From assembly GCF_014268595.2 (NCBI RefSeq), contig NZ_CP077091.1:456501-520500 (forward strand): DNA of 64,000 nt. The letters are read 5' to 3'. This document shows, one piece after another, positions 8,949 to 19,087 of this stretch. How positions within the stretch are numbered: the stretch's first letter is position 1; every line of letters begins with the position of its first letter. This DNA comes from Pseudomonas hamedanensis. GTDB taxonomy: Bacteria; Pseudomonadota; Gammaproteobacteria; Pseudomonadales; Pseudomonadaceae. The translations under genes and the position numbers were made by a program. Below the pieces are notes generated by a model, which did no database searches, was not told the origin of the DNA, and was given only the letters and a program-made list of their open reading frames with translations.

Positions 8949-10316
8949 TTACGCAGCCTCCACGTTGAGCATCAGTTGCACATTGATCGCCTCGGCGGCG
9001 CGTTTGCCATGCTGCACCGCTTGCACCGTGAGGTCCTGATCGAGACTGGTGCAGTCACCGCCGGCGTACACCCCGGGGATGCTGGTGCGCAGGTTTTCAT
9101 CGACCTGAATCCGTTCGCCCTGGCGCTTGAGTTCGCGCGCCAGTGGATCGCTGAGGGCCGCACCGTCGAAGCTCTGGCCGATGGCCTTGAAGATCGCGTC
9201 GGCCGCCAGTTCGAAGGTCTCTGCGGTGCTTTGCAGGCGACCGTCGACCAGGGCGGTACGGACGAAACGCATGCCGCGCACGCGGCCCTGGTCGTCGAGC
9301 AGCACGTGCTCCGGTTGCGCCCAGGTCAGCAGGCGCACCTGATTGGCTTTGGCGATGTCTTGCTCATGAACAGTCGCACCCATGTCCGCCGCGCCACGGC
9401 GATAGACCAGATTCACCTCGCGTGCTCCGAGACGGGCCATCTGCACGGCCATGTCGATGGCTGTGTTACCGGCGCCAAGGACGATGCAGCGATCGGCCAA
9501 TGGTAGTTGCGTGAGGTCGTCGGCCTGGCGCAGTTCGCGAATGTAGTCGGTGGCGGCGAGCAGGCCGGGCGCATCTTCGTGGGCCAACCCGAGTTGTTTG
9601 CTGGCATTCAGACCCAGGCCGAGAAACACGGCGTCGAACTGCTGATGCAGTTCGCTGAGGGTCAGGTTCTCACCGAGTTTGTGCCCATGACGGATCTCGA
9701 TGCCGCCGATTTGCAGGAGAAAATCCAGTTCCTTCTGCGCGTAATCATCGACCAGTTTGTACTTGGCGATCCCGTATTCGTTGAGGCCGCCAGCCTTGTC
9801 CCGCGCTTCGAAAATCACCACCTCATGACCGTGCATGGCACTGCGGTGTGCGCAGGACAAACCGGCAGGTCCGGCACCGACCACGGCGATACGTTTGCCG
9901 GTGGCGGCGGCGCGTTGAAACGGATGCTCGGTGAAGTGGGCGTTATCGACGGCGTAGCGTTGCAGCAGGCCAATCAGCACCGGTGCGCATTCCTGGGCGT
10001 TGTTGCGCACGCAGGCTTGCTGGCAGAGGATTTCCGTCGGACAGACCCGCGCGCAACTGCCGCCGAGGATGTTCGCCGAAAGGATTTTCTGCGCGGCGCC
10101 CGCTACGTTGTCTTGATGGATGTTGCGGATGAACGAAGGGATATCGATCTCGCTCGGGCATGCATTGACGCAAGGCGCGTCGTAGCAATACAGGCAGCGC
10201 GACGCTTCCAGATGCGCCTGCCGGGCATTGAGCGGCGGCGCCAGATCAGTGAAATGGCCGGCGAGGGCGGCCGCGCTTTCGTGCGGGTGGGGGAGGTGGT
10301 TCAGGGTCTCGATCAC
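8949..10316 (-). CDS. preT: NAD-dependent dihydropyrimidine dehydrogenase subunit PreT
   Basis: A 455-residue flavoprotein of the GltD-like family that carries electrons from NADH to PreA. The N-terminal Fe-S cysteines CLYCYDAPCVNACP lie at about residues 41-54, with a second group at GSCARVCPTEILC. FAD binding is at VVGAGPAGLS and NAD(P) binding at VLGAGNTAIDMA, with the terminal GDCTS flavin motif. The reported family length is about 412-455. It is the first gene of the preT-preA pair and lies 159 bp downstream of hydA on the same strand, separated by a REP pair. Confidence 0.94.
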   Translation of the reverse strand: MIETLNHLPHPHESAAALAGHFTDLAPPLNARQAHLEASRCLYCYDAPCVNACPSEIDIPSFIRNIHQDNVAGAAQKILSANILGGSCARVCPTEILCQQACVRNNAQECAPVLIGLLQRYAVDNAHFTEHPFQRAAATGKRIAVVGAGPAGLSCAHRSAMHGHEVVIFEARDKAGGLNEYGIAKYKLVDDYAQKELDFLLQIGGIEIRHGHKLGENLTLSELHQQFDAVFLGLGLNASKQLGLAHEDAPGLLAATDYIRELRQADDLTQLPLADRCIVLGAGNTAIDMAVQMARLGAREVNLVYRRGAADMGATVHEQDIAKANQVRLLTWAQPEHVLLDDQGRVRGMRFVRTALVDGRLQSTAETFELAADAIFKAIGQSFDGAALSDPLARELKRQGERIQVDENLRTSIPGVYAGGDCTSLDQDLTVQAVQHGKRAAEAINVQLMLNVEAA

Positions 10317-10386
10317 GGTTTATGCCTCACGGTAATTTGAGGTTTTTTGCCTCTATCGGGCAGTGGTTTTTGTGTCGTCTGGGCGG

Positions 10387-10463
10387 GCCTCATCGCGAGC
10401 AGGCTCACTCCTACAGGGGGAACGCATTTCAAATGTAGGAGTGAGCCTGCTCGCGATGAGGCC
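10387..10463. repeat. REP pair, tail-to-tail orientation
   Basis: GCCTCATCGCGAGCAGGCTC and its inverted partner about 20 bp later, between hydA and preT. The spacer GGGGGAACGCATTTCAAA recurs, inverted, in the REP pair at 14032-14104. Confidence 0.92.
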
Positions 10464-10475
10464 GAAGGCCTCGCT

Positions 10476-12013
<1,538 letters not shown>

Positions 12014-12089
12014 AGAAACTAGTCGCAGATTTGTAATAGATCAAGATTATTTTTTATAAGCTTATGTCTGAATTAAATGATTGAAAAAT

Positions 12090-12104
12090 AACGATTAAAT
12101 CGTT
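12090..12104. promoter_or_regulatory. 15-bp palindrome AACGAT-TAA-ATCGTT
   Basis: Perfect 6-bp arms about a 3-bp centre in the AT-rich part of the hydA/NCS1 gap. Possible operator or chance AT palindrome. Confidence 0.3.
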
Positions 12105-12112
12105 AATTCACC

Positions 12113-12138
12113 AAAATGGTGAGGCGGCTCACCATTTT
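12113..12138. promoter_or_regulatory. 26-bp inverted repeat AAAATGGTGAG-GCGG-CTCACCATTTT
   Basis: Perfect 11-bp arms with a 4-bp loop. There is no T-run on either side beyond the four in the arm, and it is about 400 bp from the transporter start, so an operator is more likely than a terminator. Confidence 0.45.
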
Positions 12139-12537
12139 GACGCACTTGACAGGATGGAAATATGAGCAAGATTTCCTATGTGAAATCAGCCGCTTGAAGT
12201 TGAGCTGCGATTGCTCGTCCGTGATGAAAAAAAGTGCAGTGCACCAGTTTGAGTCCTGACAGTTCGGACAACTTGTCGGTCGTTTAGCCTGAACGCGCCG
12301 CGCAGTTTTCGAGGACTCCTCCGATCAACAATTAAAACTGATGAATATCAGAAAGTTGCACCGCATTGGCGACACCGTCCGAGGCGCAAGCGGGACACCC
12401 GGCACGTTTATTGATGCCGCCGCTGCACGATGGCCGGTGTAGAAAGTTGTCAGTTCCTCCGGCCATCGTCCGGCTTGCACCTGCGTGTGCCAGCCGCCTG
12501 ATGAGCAAAAAATAATCAGAAGAACAGTGGAGCGGCC

Positions 12538-14022
12538 ATGCAACAGATCAGATCGCAAGTGACCGAGCGCGACGGCTTGTACGAACTCGAAGCCGGCAGC
12601 GACGTCCTCGACAGTCCCCGTTACAACCACGACATGGCACCGACTCAGGTAAGCGAACGCACCTGGAACAAATGGCACATCACCGCGTTGTGGGTCGGCA
12701 TGGCGATCTGCGTGCCGACGTACACCCTCGGCGGTGTGCTCACCGCCTACTTTGGCCTGACCGTGGGTGAGGCGCTGCTGGCGATTCTGTTCGCCAACAT
12801 CATCGTGCTGATCCCACTCACGCTGAACGCCTTCCCCGGCACCAAGTACGGCATACCGTTCCCGGTGCTGCTGCGCTCGTCGTTTGGCATCCTCGGCTCC
12901 AACGTGCCGTGCCTGATTCGCGCGCTGGTGGCGTGCGGCTGGTTCGGCATTCAAACGATGTTCGGCGGGCTGGCGATTCACTTGTTCCTCGGGTCGGTGT
13001 TCGAGGGCTGGAAATCCCTTGGCGGCACGGGCGAGGTCATCGGTTTCATGGTGTTCTGGGCGCTGAACCTGTGGGTGGTGATTCGTGGCGCCGAATCGAT
13101 CAAGTGGCTCGAAACCCTGTCCGCGCCGCTGCTGGTCGCGGTAGGTATCGGCCTGCTGGTGTGGGCGATGCCCAATGTGTCGATGACGGAGTTGCTGGCT
13201 ATCCCGCCGAAACGGCCCGAAGGCGCCAGTGTGGTCAGTTACTTCGCCGCCGGGCTGACGGCGATGGTCGGTTTCTGGGCGACATTGTCGCTGAACATTC
13301 CCGACTTCAGCCGTTATGCCAAGAGCCAGAAGGACCAGATTCTGGGGCAGATCATCGGCTTGCCGCTGACCATGTTTTTGTTCGCCGCGCTGGGCGTGGT
13401 GATGACCGCCGCGTCGGTGAAACTGGTTGGCGTCACGGTGTCTGATCCGGTCACGCTGATCGGCCATATTCAGAGTCCGGTATGGGTCGCGCTGGCGATG
13501 GTGCTGATCATCATTGCCACGCTGTCGACTAACACTGCGGCGAATATCGTCTCGCCCACCAATGACTTTCAGAACCTCGCGCCGAAGGTCATCAATCGCA
13601 CCAAAGCGGTGTTGTTGACCGGGCTGGTGGGGCTGGCGTTGATGGCCCACGAACTGCTCAAAAAGCTCGGCTGGATCGTTTCCGAGGTCAGTCTGGAGAG
13701 TGTCTATTCCAACTGGCTGCTGGGCTATTCGAGCCTGCTCGGACCGATTGCCGGAATCATGGTGGTGGACTATTTCCTGATCAAGAAACAGCAGCTGGAC
13801 CTCGCCGGCTTGTACCGTGACGACGTCTATCCGGCGTGGAACCTGGCCGGGTTTGTCGCGTTTGGCGTGCCGGTGGTGCTGACCTTGCTGTCGCTGGGCA
13901 GTGACGCGTTCAGCTGGTTCTACAGCTATGGCTGGTTTACCGGCTCGGCACTGGGCGGGGTTATTTATTACGGGTTGTGCGTGATGCGGGCGCAGCCGTC
14001 TGCCGTGAAAACAGCGGTGTAG
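12538..14022 (+). CDS. NCS1-family nucleobase:cation symporter (uracil/allantoin type)
   Basis: A 494-residue membrane protein with about 12 hydrophobic segments, the length of NCS1 transporters (Mhp1, PucI, FurD-type). Family features are visible: NKWHITALWVGMAICVPTYTLGG in helix 1, GTKYGIPFPVLLRSSFGILGSNVP, FWATLSLNIPDFSRYAKSQ and NTAANIVSPTND. GGAG lies 6 nt before the ATG. It heads the plus-strand half of the pyrimidine locus, 133 bp ahead of the carbamoyl-amide hydrolase, so uracil, thymine or dihydropyrimidine uptake is the likely role. The exact base is not determinable here. Confidence 0.9.
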   Translation: MQQIRSQVTERDGLYELEAGSDVLDSPRYNHDMAPTQVSERTWNKWHITALWVGMAICVPTYTLGGVLTAYFGLTVGEALLAILFANIIVLIPLTLNAFPGTKYGIPFPVLLRSSFGILGSNVPCLIRALVACGWFGIQTMFGGLAIHLFLGSVFEGWKSLGGTGEVIGFMVFWALNLWVVIRGAESIKWLETLSAPLLVAVGIGLLVWAMPNVSMTELLAIPPKRPEGASVVSYFAAGLTAMVGFWATLSLNIPDFSRYAKSQKDQILGQIIGLPLTMFLFAALGVVMTAASVKLVGVTVSDPVTLIGHIQSPVWVALAMVLIIIATLSTNTAANIVSPTNDFQNLAPKVINRTKAVLLTGLVGLALMAHELLKKLGWIVSEVSLESVYSNWLLGYSSLLGPIAGIMVVDYFLIKKQQLDLAGLYRDDVYPAWNLAGFVAFGVPVVLTLLSLGSDAFSWFYSYGWFTGSALGGVIYYGLCVMRAQPSAVKTAV

Positions 14023-14031
14023 CGACTGCCG

Positions 14032-14104
14032 TCATCGCGAGCAGGCTCACTCCTACAGTTTGAAATGCGTTCCCCTGTAGGAGTGAGCCTACTCGCGATA
14101 GCGG
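14032..14104. repeat. REP pair, tail-to-tail orientation
   Basis: GTCATCGCGAGCAGGCTCACTCCTACA then a forward unit in which CTGCTCGC has become CTACTCGC. Confidence 0.92.
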
Positions 14105-14155
14105 TTTACCTGACACCAAAGAAACGACCATAGAAATCAGCCTGAGGAGATCCCC

Positions 14156-15439
14156 ATGAACGCAGCCGTAGACGTTCTGCAATCGACCCATCAGCACATC
14201 AACCGCGATCGCCTGTGGGCCTCGCTCATGGAACTGGCCAAACTCGGCGCGACGGTCAAGGGCGGTGTCTGTCGCCTGGCCCTGACCGACCTCGACCGGC
14301 AAGCCCGCGACCTGTTCGTGCAATGGTGCAAAGACGCCGGTTGCAGCGTCACGGTCGATGCGGTCGGCAACATCTTCGCCCGGCGCCCGGGCCGCAATCC
14401 GGATCTGCCGCCAGTGATGACCGGCAGCCACATCGACACCCAGCCCACCGGCGGCAAGTTCGACGGTTGCTTTGGTGTTCTGGCTGGCGTCGAAGTGCTG
14501 CGTACCCTCAATGACCTCGGCGTGCAAACCGAAGCGCCGCTGGAAGTGGTGGTCTGGACCAACGAAGAGGGCTCGCGCTTCGCTCCGTGCATGATGGGCT
14601 CCGGCGTCTTCGCCGAGAAATTCACCCTGGAAGAAACCCTGGCCAAGGTCGATGCCGACGGCGTCACGGTCGGCCAAGCGCTCAACGCCATTGGCTACGC
14701 CGGCCCGCGCAAGGTCAGCGGGCACAAGGTTGGCGCCTATTTCGAAGCGCACATTGAACAAGGCCCGATCCTCGAAGATGAGCAGAAAACGATTGGTGTG
14801 GTACTCGGCGCGCTAGGGCAGAAGTGGTTCGACCTCAAGCTGCGCGGCGTCGAAGCACACGCCGGCCCGACGCCGATGCACCTGCGCAAGGACGCCCTGG
14901 TCGGTGCCGCCGTGATCGTCGGCGCCGTCAACCGCGCCGCGCTCGGCCACCAGCCCCACGCCTGCGGCACGGTCGGCTGCCTGCAAGCCTACCCCGGCTC
15001 ACGCAACGTCATCCCTGGCGAGGTGCGCATGACTCTGGATTTCCGGCATCTGGAACCGGCGCGCCTGGATTCGATGATCGCCGAGGTGCAGCAGGTGATC
15101 GACGCCACTTGCCAACAGCACGGCCTCACCTACGAATTGACCCCGACCGCCGACTTTCCGCCGCTGTACTTTGAAAAAGGCTGCGTGGAGGCGGTGCGCG
15201 GCGCAGCGAAAGGGCTGGGTCTGTCGCACATGGACATTGTCAGCGGCGCCGGCCACGACGCGATCTTCCTCGCCGAACTCGGCCCGGCGGGGATGATTTT
15301 TGTGCCGTGTGAAGGCGGGATCAGCCACAACGAAATCGAGAACGCGGCACCGGATGATCTGGCGGCGGGGTGTGCGGTGTTGCTGCGGGCGATGCTGGCG
15401 GCTTCGGCGGCGGTGGCGGCCAGCGAGCGTGCCGCCTAA
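14156..15439 (+). CDS. M20-family N-carbamoyl-beta-alanine amidohydrolase (beta-ureidopropionase type)
   Basis: A 427-residue Zn-dependent hydrolase of the hydantoinase/carbamoylase M20 family (usual length 410-430). Metal ligands follow the family pattern: His92 in GSHIDTQPTGGKFDG, Asp103, Glu137/138 in WTNEEGSRF, His in AHIEQGP and a C-terminal His in GGISHNEIE. The dimerisation domain lies in the middle third. GAGGAGA lies 6 nt upstream of the ATG. In this locus it would release beta-alanine or beta-aminoisobutyrate, ammonia and CO2 from the product of the dihydropyrimidinase, completing the reductive pathway. Allantoate amidohydrolase is the main alternative, less likely given preTA and hydA nearby. 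Confidence 0.9.
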   Translation: MNAAVDVLQSTHQHINRDRLWASLMELAKLGATVKGGVCRLALTDLDRQARDLFVQWCKDAGCSVTVDAVGNIFARRPGRNPDLPPVMTGSHIDTQPTGGKFDGCFGVLAGVEVLRTLNDLGVQTEAPLEVVVWTNEEGSRFAPCMMGSGVFAEKFTLEETLAKVDADGVTVGQALNAIGYAGPRKVSGHKVGAYFEAHIEQGPILEDEQKTIGVVLGALGQKWFDLKLRGVEAHAGPTPMHLRKDALVGAAVIVGAVNRAALGHQPHACGTVGCLQAYPGSRNVIPGEVRMTLDFRHLEPARLDSMIAEVQQVIDATCQQHGLTYELTPTADFPPLYFEKGCVEAVRGAAKGLGLSHMDIVSGAGHDAIFLAELGPAGMIFVPCEGGISHNEIENAAPDDLAAGCAVLLRAMLAASAAVAASERAA

Positions 15440-15460
15440 GGTAAACGCACCAAGCAAACC

Positions 15461-15550
15461 TGTGGGAGCGAGCCTGCTCGCGAATGCGCTGAGTCAGTCA
15501 ATGAATGCTCTGAATGACACCGCGCTTTCGCGAGCAGGCTCGCTCCCACA
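15461..15550. repeat. REP pair, TGTGGGAGCGAGCC variant
   Basis: Facing units of the TGTGGGAGCGAGCCTGCTCGCGA form, a different subtype from the TGTAGGAGTGAG units nearby. Confidence 0.93.
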
Positions 15551-15640
15551 GTGGATTTTTGGCGATTTTGAGGCTGTGGCACGATCCCGAACCGCTGCGG
15601 TCGTACTCTTCACCTAGCCGCATTACGTTGTGGAGATCCA

Positions 15641-17137
15641 ATGAGCCAGGAAGTCCTGACCACCGAAACCAATCGTCGTCAGTTGCAGCAAATCATTGCC
15701 GGCCTGTCCGATGGCGTCATTTTGCTGGAGCTCGACCAGAGCATTCTCTGGGCCAACGAGGCGGCGCTGGCCATGCACGGCGTCAGCACTATCGGCGATC
15801 TGGGCGCCCACGCCGACGAGTACGCCAAGCGCTTCAGCCTGCGCTATCGCAATAATCACACCTTGTCGCCAGAGCACTACCCGATCAGCCGTGTCGCGCG
15901 CTGCGAGGTGTTCAGTGACGTGCTCATCGAAGTCTCACCCGTGGGCGATCCAGAGCGCCTCTGGGTGCACAGTGTGCGCAGCATGGTGCTGACTGACCGT
16001 GAAGGCCAGCCCGAGTCGCTGGTGCTGATCATGAGCGACGTCACCGATTGGGCCAACGCCGAGCAGCGCTTCGAAAAAACCTTCAATGCCAACCCGGCAC
16101 CGGCGGTGATCTGTCGGCTCAGCGATTTGCGCTATATCAAGGTCAATCCGGGTTTCCTGGAGATGACCGGCTACACCCGCGAGCAGGTGATCGGCACGTC
16201 GGCCTATGAAATCGATATTTTTGAACAGGCCGAGCGACGCGACCTTGCCATTCAGCGTCTGCGCGACGTTGCGACCATTCCGCAGATGCAGGCCGAACTG
16301 CGCCTGCCCGATGGCGGCAGCAAACAGGTGATCGTTGCCGGGCAGCCGCTGCTGCTCAACGACGAGAACTGCATGTTGTTGTCTTTCGTCGACATGGAAC
16401 CACGGCGCAAAGTCGAAGTGGCCCTGCGCCAGAGCGAGGAGCGGTTCGCCAAGGCTTTTCGTCTGAGTCCTGTGCCGATTCTGATCTGCAGCGCCGAGGA
16501 TCAGCACGTCATCGACGTCAATCAGGCCTTCCTCGAAACCCTCGCTTATGACAGCGAGGAGGTGCTGGGCAAAACCGTGACGCAGTTGAACTTCATTGAC
16601 GACGACGGTGTGCGTGTGGGGTTGCTTGCGGCGCTGGCGAAAAACGGTCGGGTGGACCGCGTAGACGTGCGGGTGCGCAAGAAGAATGAGGATCTGCTGG
16701 ACTGCGCATTGTCGGCCGACACCGTGAATATTCACGACACGTCCTGCTATTTGCTGGTGTTGATGGACATGACTGAACGCAAGCGTACGGAGCTGGAGCT
16801 GGTGGCCGCGATTGAAGAGGTGATGAAGGATGCTTCTTGGTTCAGCCGGACCCTGATCGAAAAGCTCGCGAACGTGAAGAAGTTCAATTCGCCACAGTTG
16901 CCCAGCGCCTCGTTTACCGATCTGACGGCGCGCGAGCGCGATGTGCTGGGGTTGATCTGCGAAGGTCTGGCGGACAAGGAGATCGCCGCCCGACTGAAGC
17001 TGGCGCCCAATACCGTGCGTAATCATGTGGCGACGGTGTATTCCAAACTCGACCTGCACAGCCGCAGCGAGGCGATTGTCTGGGCCCGGGAGCGTGGCTT
17101 GTTTTCCGGAGAGTGGGGCACCAAAGGGCAGCGCTAG
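15641..17137 (+). CDS. Multi-PAS LuxR-type transcriptional regulator
   Basis: A 498-residue cytoplasmic protein with three PAS-like domains: about residues 10-125 (GVILLELDQSILWANEAALA), 132-250 (AVICRLSDLRYIKVNPGFLEMTGY) and 258-375 (ILICSAEDQHVIDVNQAFLETLAY). A short linker leads to a C-terminal LuxR/GerE HTH at about 430-495 (TARERDVLGLICEGLADKEIA, NTVRNHVATVYSKLDLHSR). There is no receiver domain and no membrane segment, so it likely senses an internal small molecule or redox state. GGAGATCC precedes the ATG. Flanked by a REP pair and a DUF1652 gene. Targets unknown. Confidence 0.88.
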   Translation: MSQEVLTTETNRRQLQQIIAGLSDGVILLELDQSILWANEAALAMHGVSTIGDLGAHADEYAKRFSLRYRNNHTLSPEHYPISRVARCEVFSDVLIEVSPVGDPERLWVHSVRSMVLTDREGQPESLVLIMSDVTDWANAEQRFEKTFNANPAPAVICRLSDLRYIKVNPGFLEMTGYTREQVIGTSAYEIDIFEQAERRDLAIQRLRDVATIPQMQAELRLPDGGSKQVIVAGQPLLLNDENCMLLSFVDMEPRRKVEVALRQSEERFAKAFRLSPVPILICSAEDQHVIDVNQAFLETLAYDSEEVLGKTVTQLNFIDDDGVRVGLLAALAKNGRVDRVDVRVRKKNEDLLDCALSADTVNIHDTSCYLLVLMDMTERKRTELELVAAIEEVMKDASWFSRTLIEKLANVKKFNSPQLPSASFTDLTARERDVLGLICEGLADKEIAARLKLAPNTVRNHVATVYSKLDLHSRSEAIVWARERGLFSGEWGTKGQR

Positions 17138-17138
17138 G

Positions 17139-17168
17139 GGTGCAAATGCACTAGGTGCAAGGGTGCAA
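17139..17168 (+). repeat. Three GGTGCAA iterations just after the PAS-LuxR stop
   Basis: GGTGCAA at 17139-17145, 17154-17160 and 17162-17168, in direct orientation with uneven spacing. Perhaps a binding-site cluster for the downstream small gene, or chance. Confidence 0.35.
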
Positions 17169-17275
17169 ATTCATGTTTTGGCGGGGGCTGTGGGTTCTTA
17201 GGCTGGTGGGGTGCGGTGCGAGCCATGTCGGGCTTGCGATCGTGCCCCTTCGAAACGGCTATAGGAACCACGTCC

Positions 17276-17533
17276 ATGTTGAATCTTGCGCAGTTGCGCG
17301 CGCGGCTTGAGCAGAGTTTTGCGCCGCTGGCTTGTGATTGTTCGGTGGATGGTGATCATTCGCTGACGGTCAAGTTGTATCACCCCGAGTCGGGGGAGGT
17401 GGATCTGGTGATCAGTGGTCTTGATCTGGGTTCGCTACGTACGCCTGAGTCCGTTGAGGCGTTGGTGGATGAGTTGCGGTATGAGCTTGAGAGCAATTCT
17501 TTGCGCTCGGCGCGGGATTCGGGTTTGGCTTAA
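17276..17533 (+). CDS. DUF1652 family protein
   Basis: An 85-residue acidic cytoplasmic protein that matches the Pseudomonas DUF1652 pattern: an N-terminal LAQLRARLEQSFAPLACDCS, a central DHSLTVKLYHPESGEVDLVISGLD, and a C-terminal LVDELRYELES. There is no signal peptide or membrane segment. Family function is not known. The ATG at 17276 follows TAGGAACCACGTCC (AGGA, 9 nt). It lies 138 bp behind the PAS-LuxR gene and directly before a large intergenic repeat. Confidence 0.8.
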   Translation: MLNLAQLRARLEQSFAPLACDCSVDGDHSLTVKLYHPESGEVDLVISGLDLGSLRTPESVEALVDELRYELESNSLRSARDSGLA

Positions 17534-17545
17534 GGGGCGGTTGGT

Positions 17546-17958
17546 CTTGGCGGCCTTTGGGCCGACCAGGTTTTGGGTGGTTTGGGGGGTGTATCCGTTG
17601 CTGCGGTAACGGCTGCTTACGGTTCCGCCCTGACGGCGGGTGACTTTGGGGGCCCAAAGTAACCAAAGGCCTTTTGCCCTGACGTGCGGCCCCTCGCTGT
17701 GGCTCGGGGTGCCTTCGCTGCGGGATCGATCCGGGCGCAGCGTCTCCGGTTTGCTTCGCTGCACCTCCTTCCGCTGTGTACGACTGCGTCGTACGGTCGC
17801 TGCGCTCCCACCCCCGGATCAATCCCTCCGCTCAGCCTGCCGACGGGCGCCGTGCATCAAGATCAAGAGCCTTACTCGAGCTAACGCTCATTGTGTTGAG
17901 TGGTTGGGAGCTAACGCGGTTTGCTTTGCTTTTGCTTTTGCTTTTGCTTTTGCTTTTC
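17546..17958 (+). repeat. Large intergenic repeat, copy A (413 bp)
   Basis: Nearly identical to copy B at 41911-42305 and in the same orientation. It starts CTTGGCGGCCTTTGGGCCGACC and ends in a TTTTGC microsatellite that runs directly into a REP-type unit. Copy A has about four more TTTTGC-type units than copy B. It contains small inverted repeats (GACTTTGGGGGCCCAAAGT, TGTACGACTGCGTCGTACG). The open frames seen on both strands are not supported by ribosome sites or domains. Confidence 0.9.
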
Positions 17959-18562
17959 TGTGGGAGCTGGCTTGCCAGCGAAGGCGGCCTGCCAGCCGAC
18001 CCATATCCATCAGACTCCACGCGATTCAATTGTAGGAGTGAGCCTGCTCGCGATGACGGCCAACCAGCCGCCTCATTTCCATAAGATTCACCCAACCCCA
18101 ACTGTGGGAGCTGGCTTGCCAGCGAAGGCGGCCTGCCAGCCGACCCATATTCTCCTGACCCACCACAATTCCATTGTAGGAGTGAGCCTGCTCGCGATGA
18201 CGGCCGACCAGCCGCCTCATTTCCATCAGATTCACCCAACCCCAACTGTGGGAGCTGGCTTGCCAGCGAAGGCGGCCTGCCAGCCGACCCATATCCTCCT
18301 GACCCACCACAATCCCATTGTAGGAGTGAGCCTGCTCGCGATGACGGCCGACCAGCCACCTCATTTCCATCAGATTCACCCAACCCCAACTGTGGGAGCT
18401 GGCTTGCCAGCGAAGGCAGCCTGCCAGCCGACCCATATCCATCAGACTTCACGCGATTCAATTGTAGGAGTGAGCCTGCTCGCGATGACGGCCGACCAGC
18501 CGCCTCATTTCCATCAGATTCACCCAACCCCAACTGTGGGAGCTGGCTTGCCAGCGAAGGCG
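17959..18562 (+). repeat. 144-bp tandem array built from two alternating REP types
   Basis: The unit start TGTGGGAGCTGGCTTGCCAGCG recurs at 17959, 18103, 18247, 18391 and 18535, exactly 144 bp apart: four full units and a 28-bp fifth. Each unit holds one GGCTTGCCAGCGAAGGC-type REP and one TGTAGGAGTGAGCCTGCTCGCGATGACGG-type REP. Units 1 and 4 share a CACGCGATTCAATTG spacer, while units 2 and 3 share a CACCACAAT-CCATTG spacer. Because 144 is divisible by three, long but meaningless repeat ORFs stay open on both strands. Confidence 0.95.
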
Positions 18563-18716
18563 TCCTGTCCGGCAACGCAATTTCGACAGCCAGTCTCCTC
18601 CGAAATCCCGGCTTTACTGGCGCTCGCCGGGGGCTCGGCTATAAAGAATGGGTGTCAGGTCTCCCGTGGCCGGTTCGGTTGCGGGAGTTTGTCTCTCACT
18701 TTCCGCGGGTCGTCCT

Positions 18717-18929
18717 ATGAATAATCTTGGGAAACGCGTGTTGCCGTTGGCTTTTTTTGCAGTGTTGATGGCTGGCTGTGCCAGTCCGCCACCCCCTCCG
18801 CCGGCAGCGCCGCCGCCACCGCCGGAACGCAGGTGTGAGGTATTGGAAAATACTGAGGTGGCCGGGGATATGTATGTGGATGAGCAGGTGACACGCCATA
18901 TCACGACTACCCGCTGCGTCACGCAATAA
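18717..18929 (+). CDS. Small proline-rich lipoprotein
   Basis: A 70-residue protein with a lipoprotein signal peptide (MNNLGKRVLPLAFFAVLMAGC, lipobox LMAGC, lipidated Cys about 21), then a proline tract (two runs of about six and five Pro around Ala-Ala) and a short tail with two cysteines (RRCEVLENTEVAGDMYVDEQVTRH...RCV). The two tail cysteines could form a disulfide. ATG 18717 is chosen because it directly gives a signal peptide; an in-frame ATG at 18648 would bury it. Not a recognised family; probably an envelope protein. Confidence 0.65.
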   Translation: MNNLGKRVLPLAFFAVLMAGCASPPPPPPAAPPPPPERRCEVLENTEVAGDMYVDEQVTRHITTTRCVTQ

Positions 18930-18977
18930 GGTTGGCGATGACTCGGGTGCAGGAAGCCTGGAATCATGCACCGATCC

Positions 18978-19064
18978 TGTGGGAGCGGGCTTGCTCGCGA
19001 AGGCGTTGTGTCAGTCCGGATGCAGGTGACTGACACACCGTTCGCCAGCAAGCTCTCTTCCACA
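18978..19064. repeat. Degenerate REP pair
   Basis: The left unit TGTGGGAGCGGGCTTGCTCGCGAAGGC is intact. The right unit (TTCGCCAGCAAGCTCTCTTCCACA) has several changes. Confidence 0.8.
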
Positions 19065-19087
19065 GAAGTTAAGCGTGTCTTGAAAAA

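Noticed and set aside
15590..15620. Sigma-54 promoter TGGCACGATCCCGAACCGC before the PAS-LuxR gene
   Set aside because: The -24-like TGGCACG is present but the -12 GC/TTGC element at the correct spacing is absent.
17412..17822. Minus-strand ORFs within large repeat copy A, with twins in copy B (41474-42196)
   Set aside because: Low-stop GC-rich frames through a repeat. Both strands and several frames are open, with no credible start region, and each copy would overlap a real gene.
17959..18562. CRISPR-like regular array
   Set aside because: Repeats of 144 bp without unique spacers, made of REP palindromes, with no cas genes nearby.
17832..18724. ORFs of about 250-270 residues on both strands made of 48-residue repeats
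   Set aside because: They are translations of the 144-bp REP array. The period is a multiple of three, so frames stay open. No ribosome site or domain.
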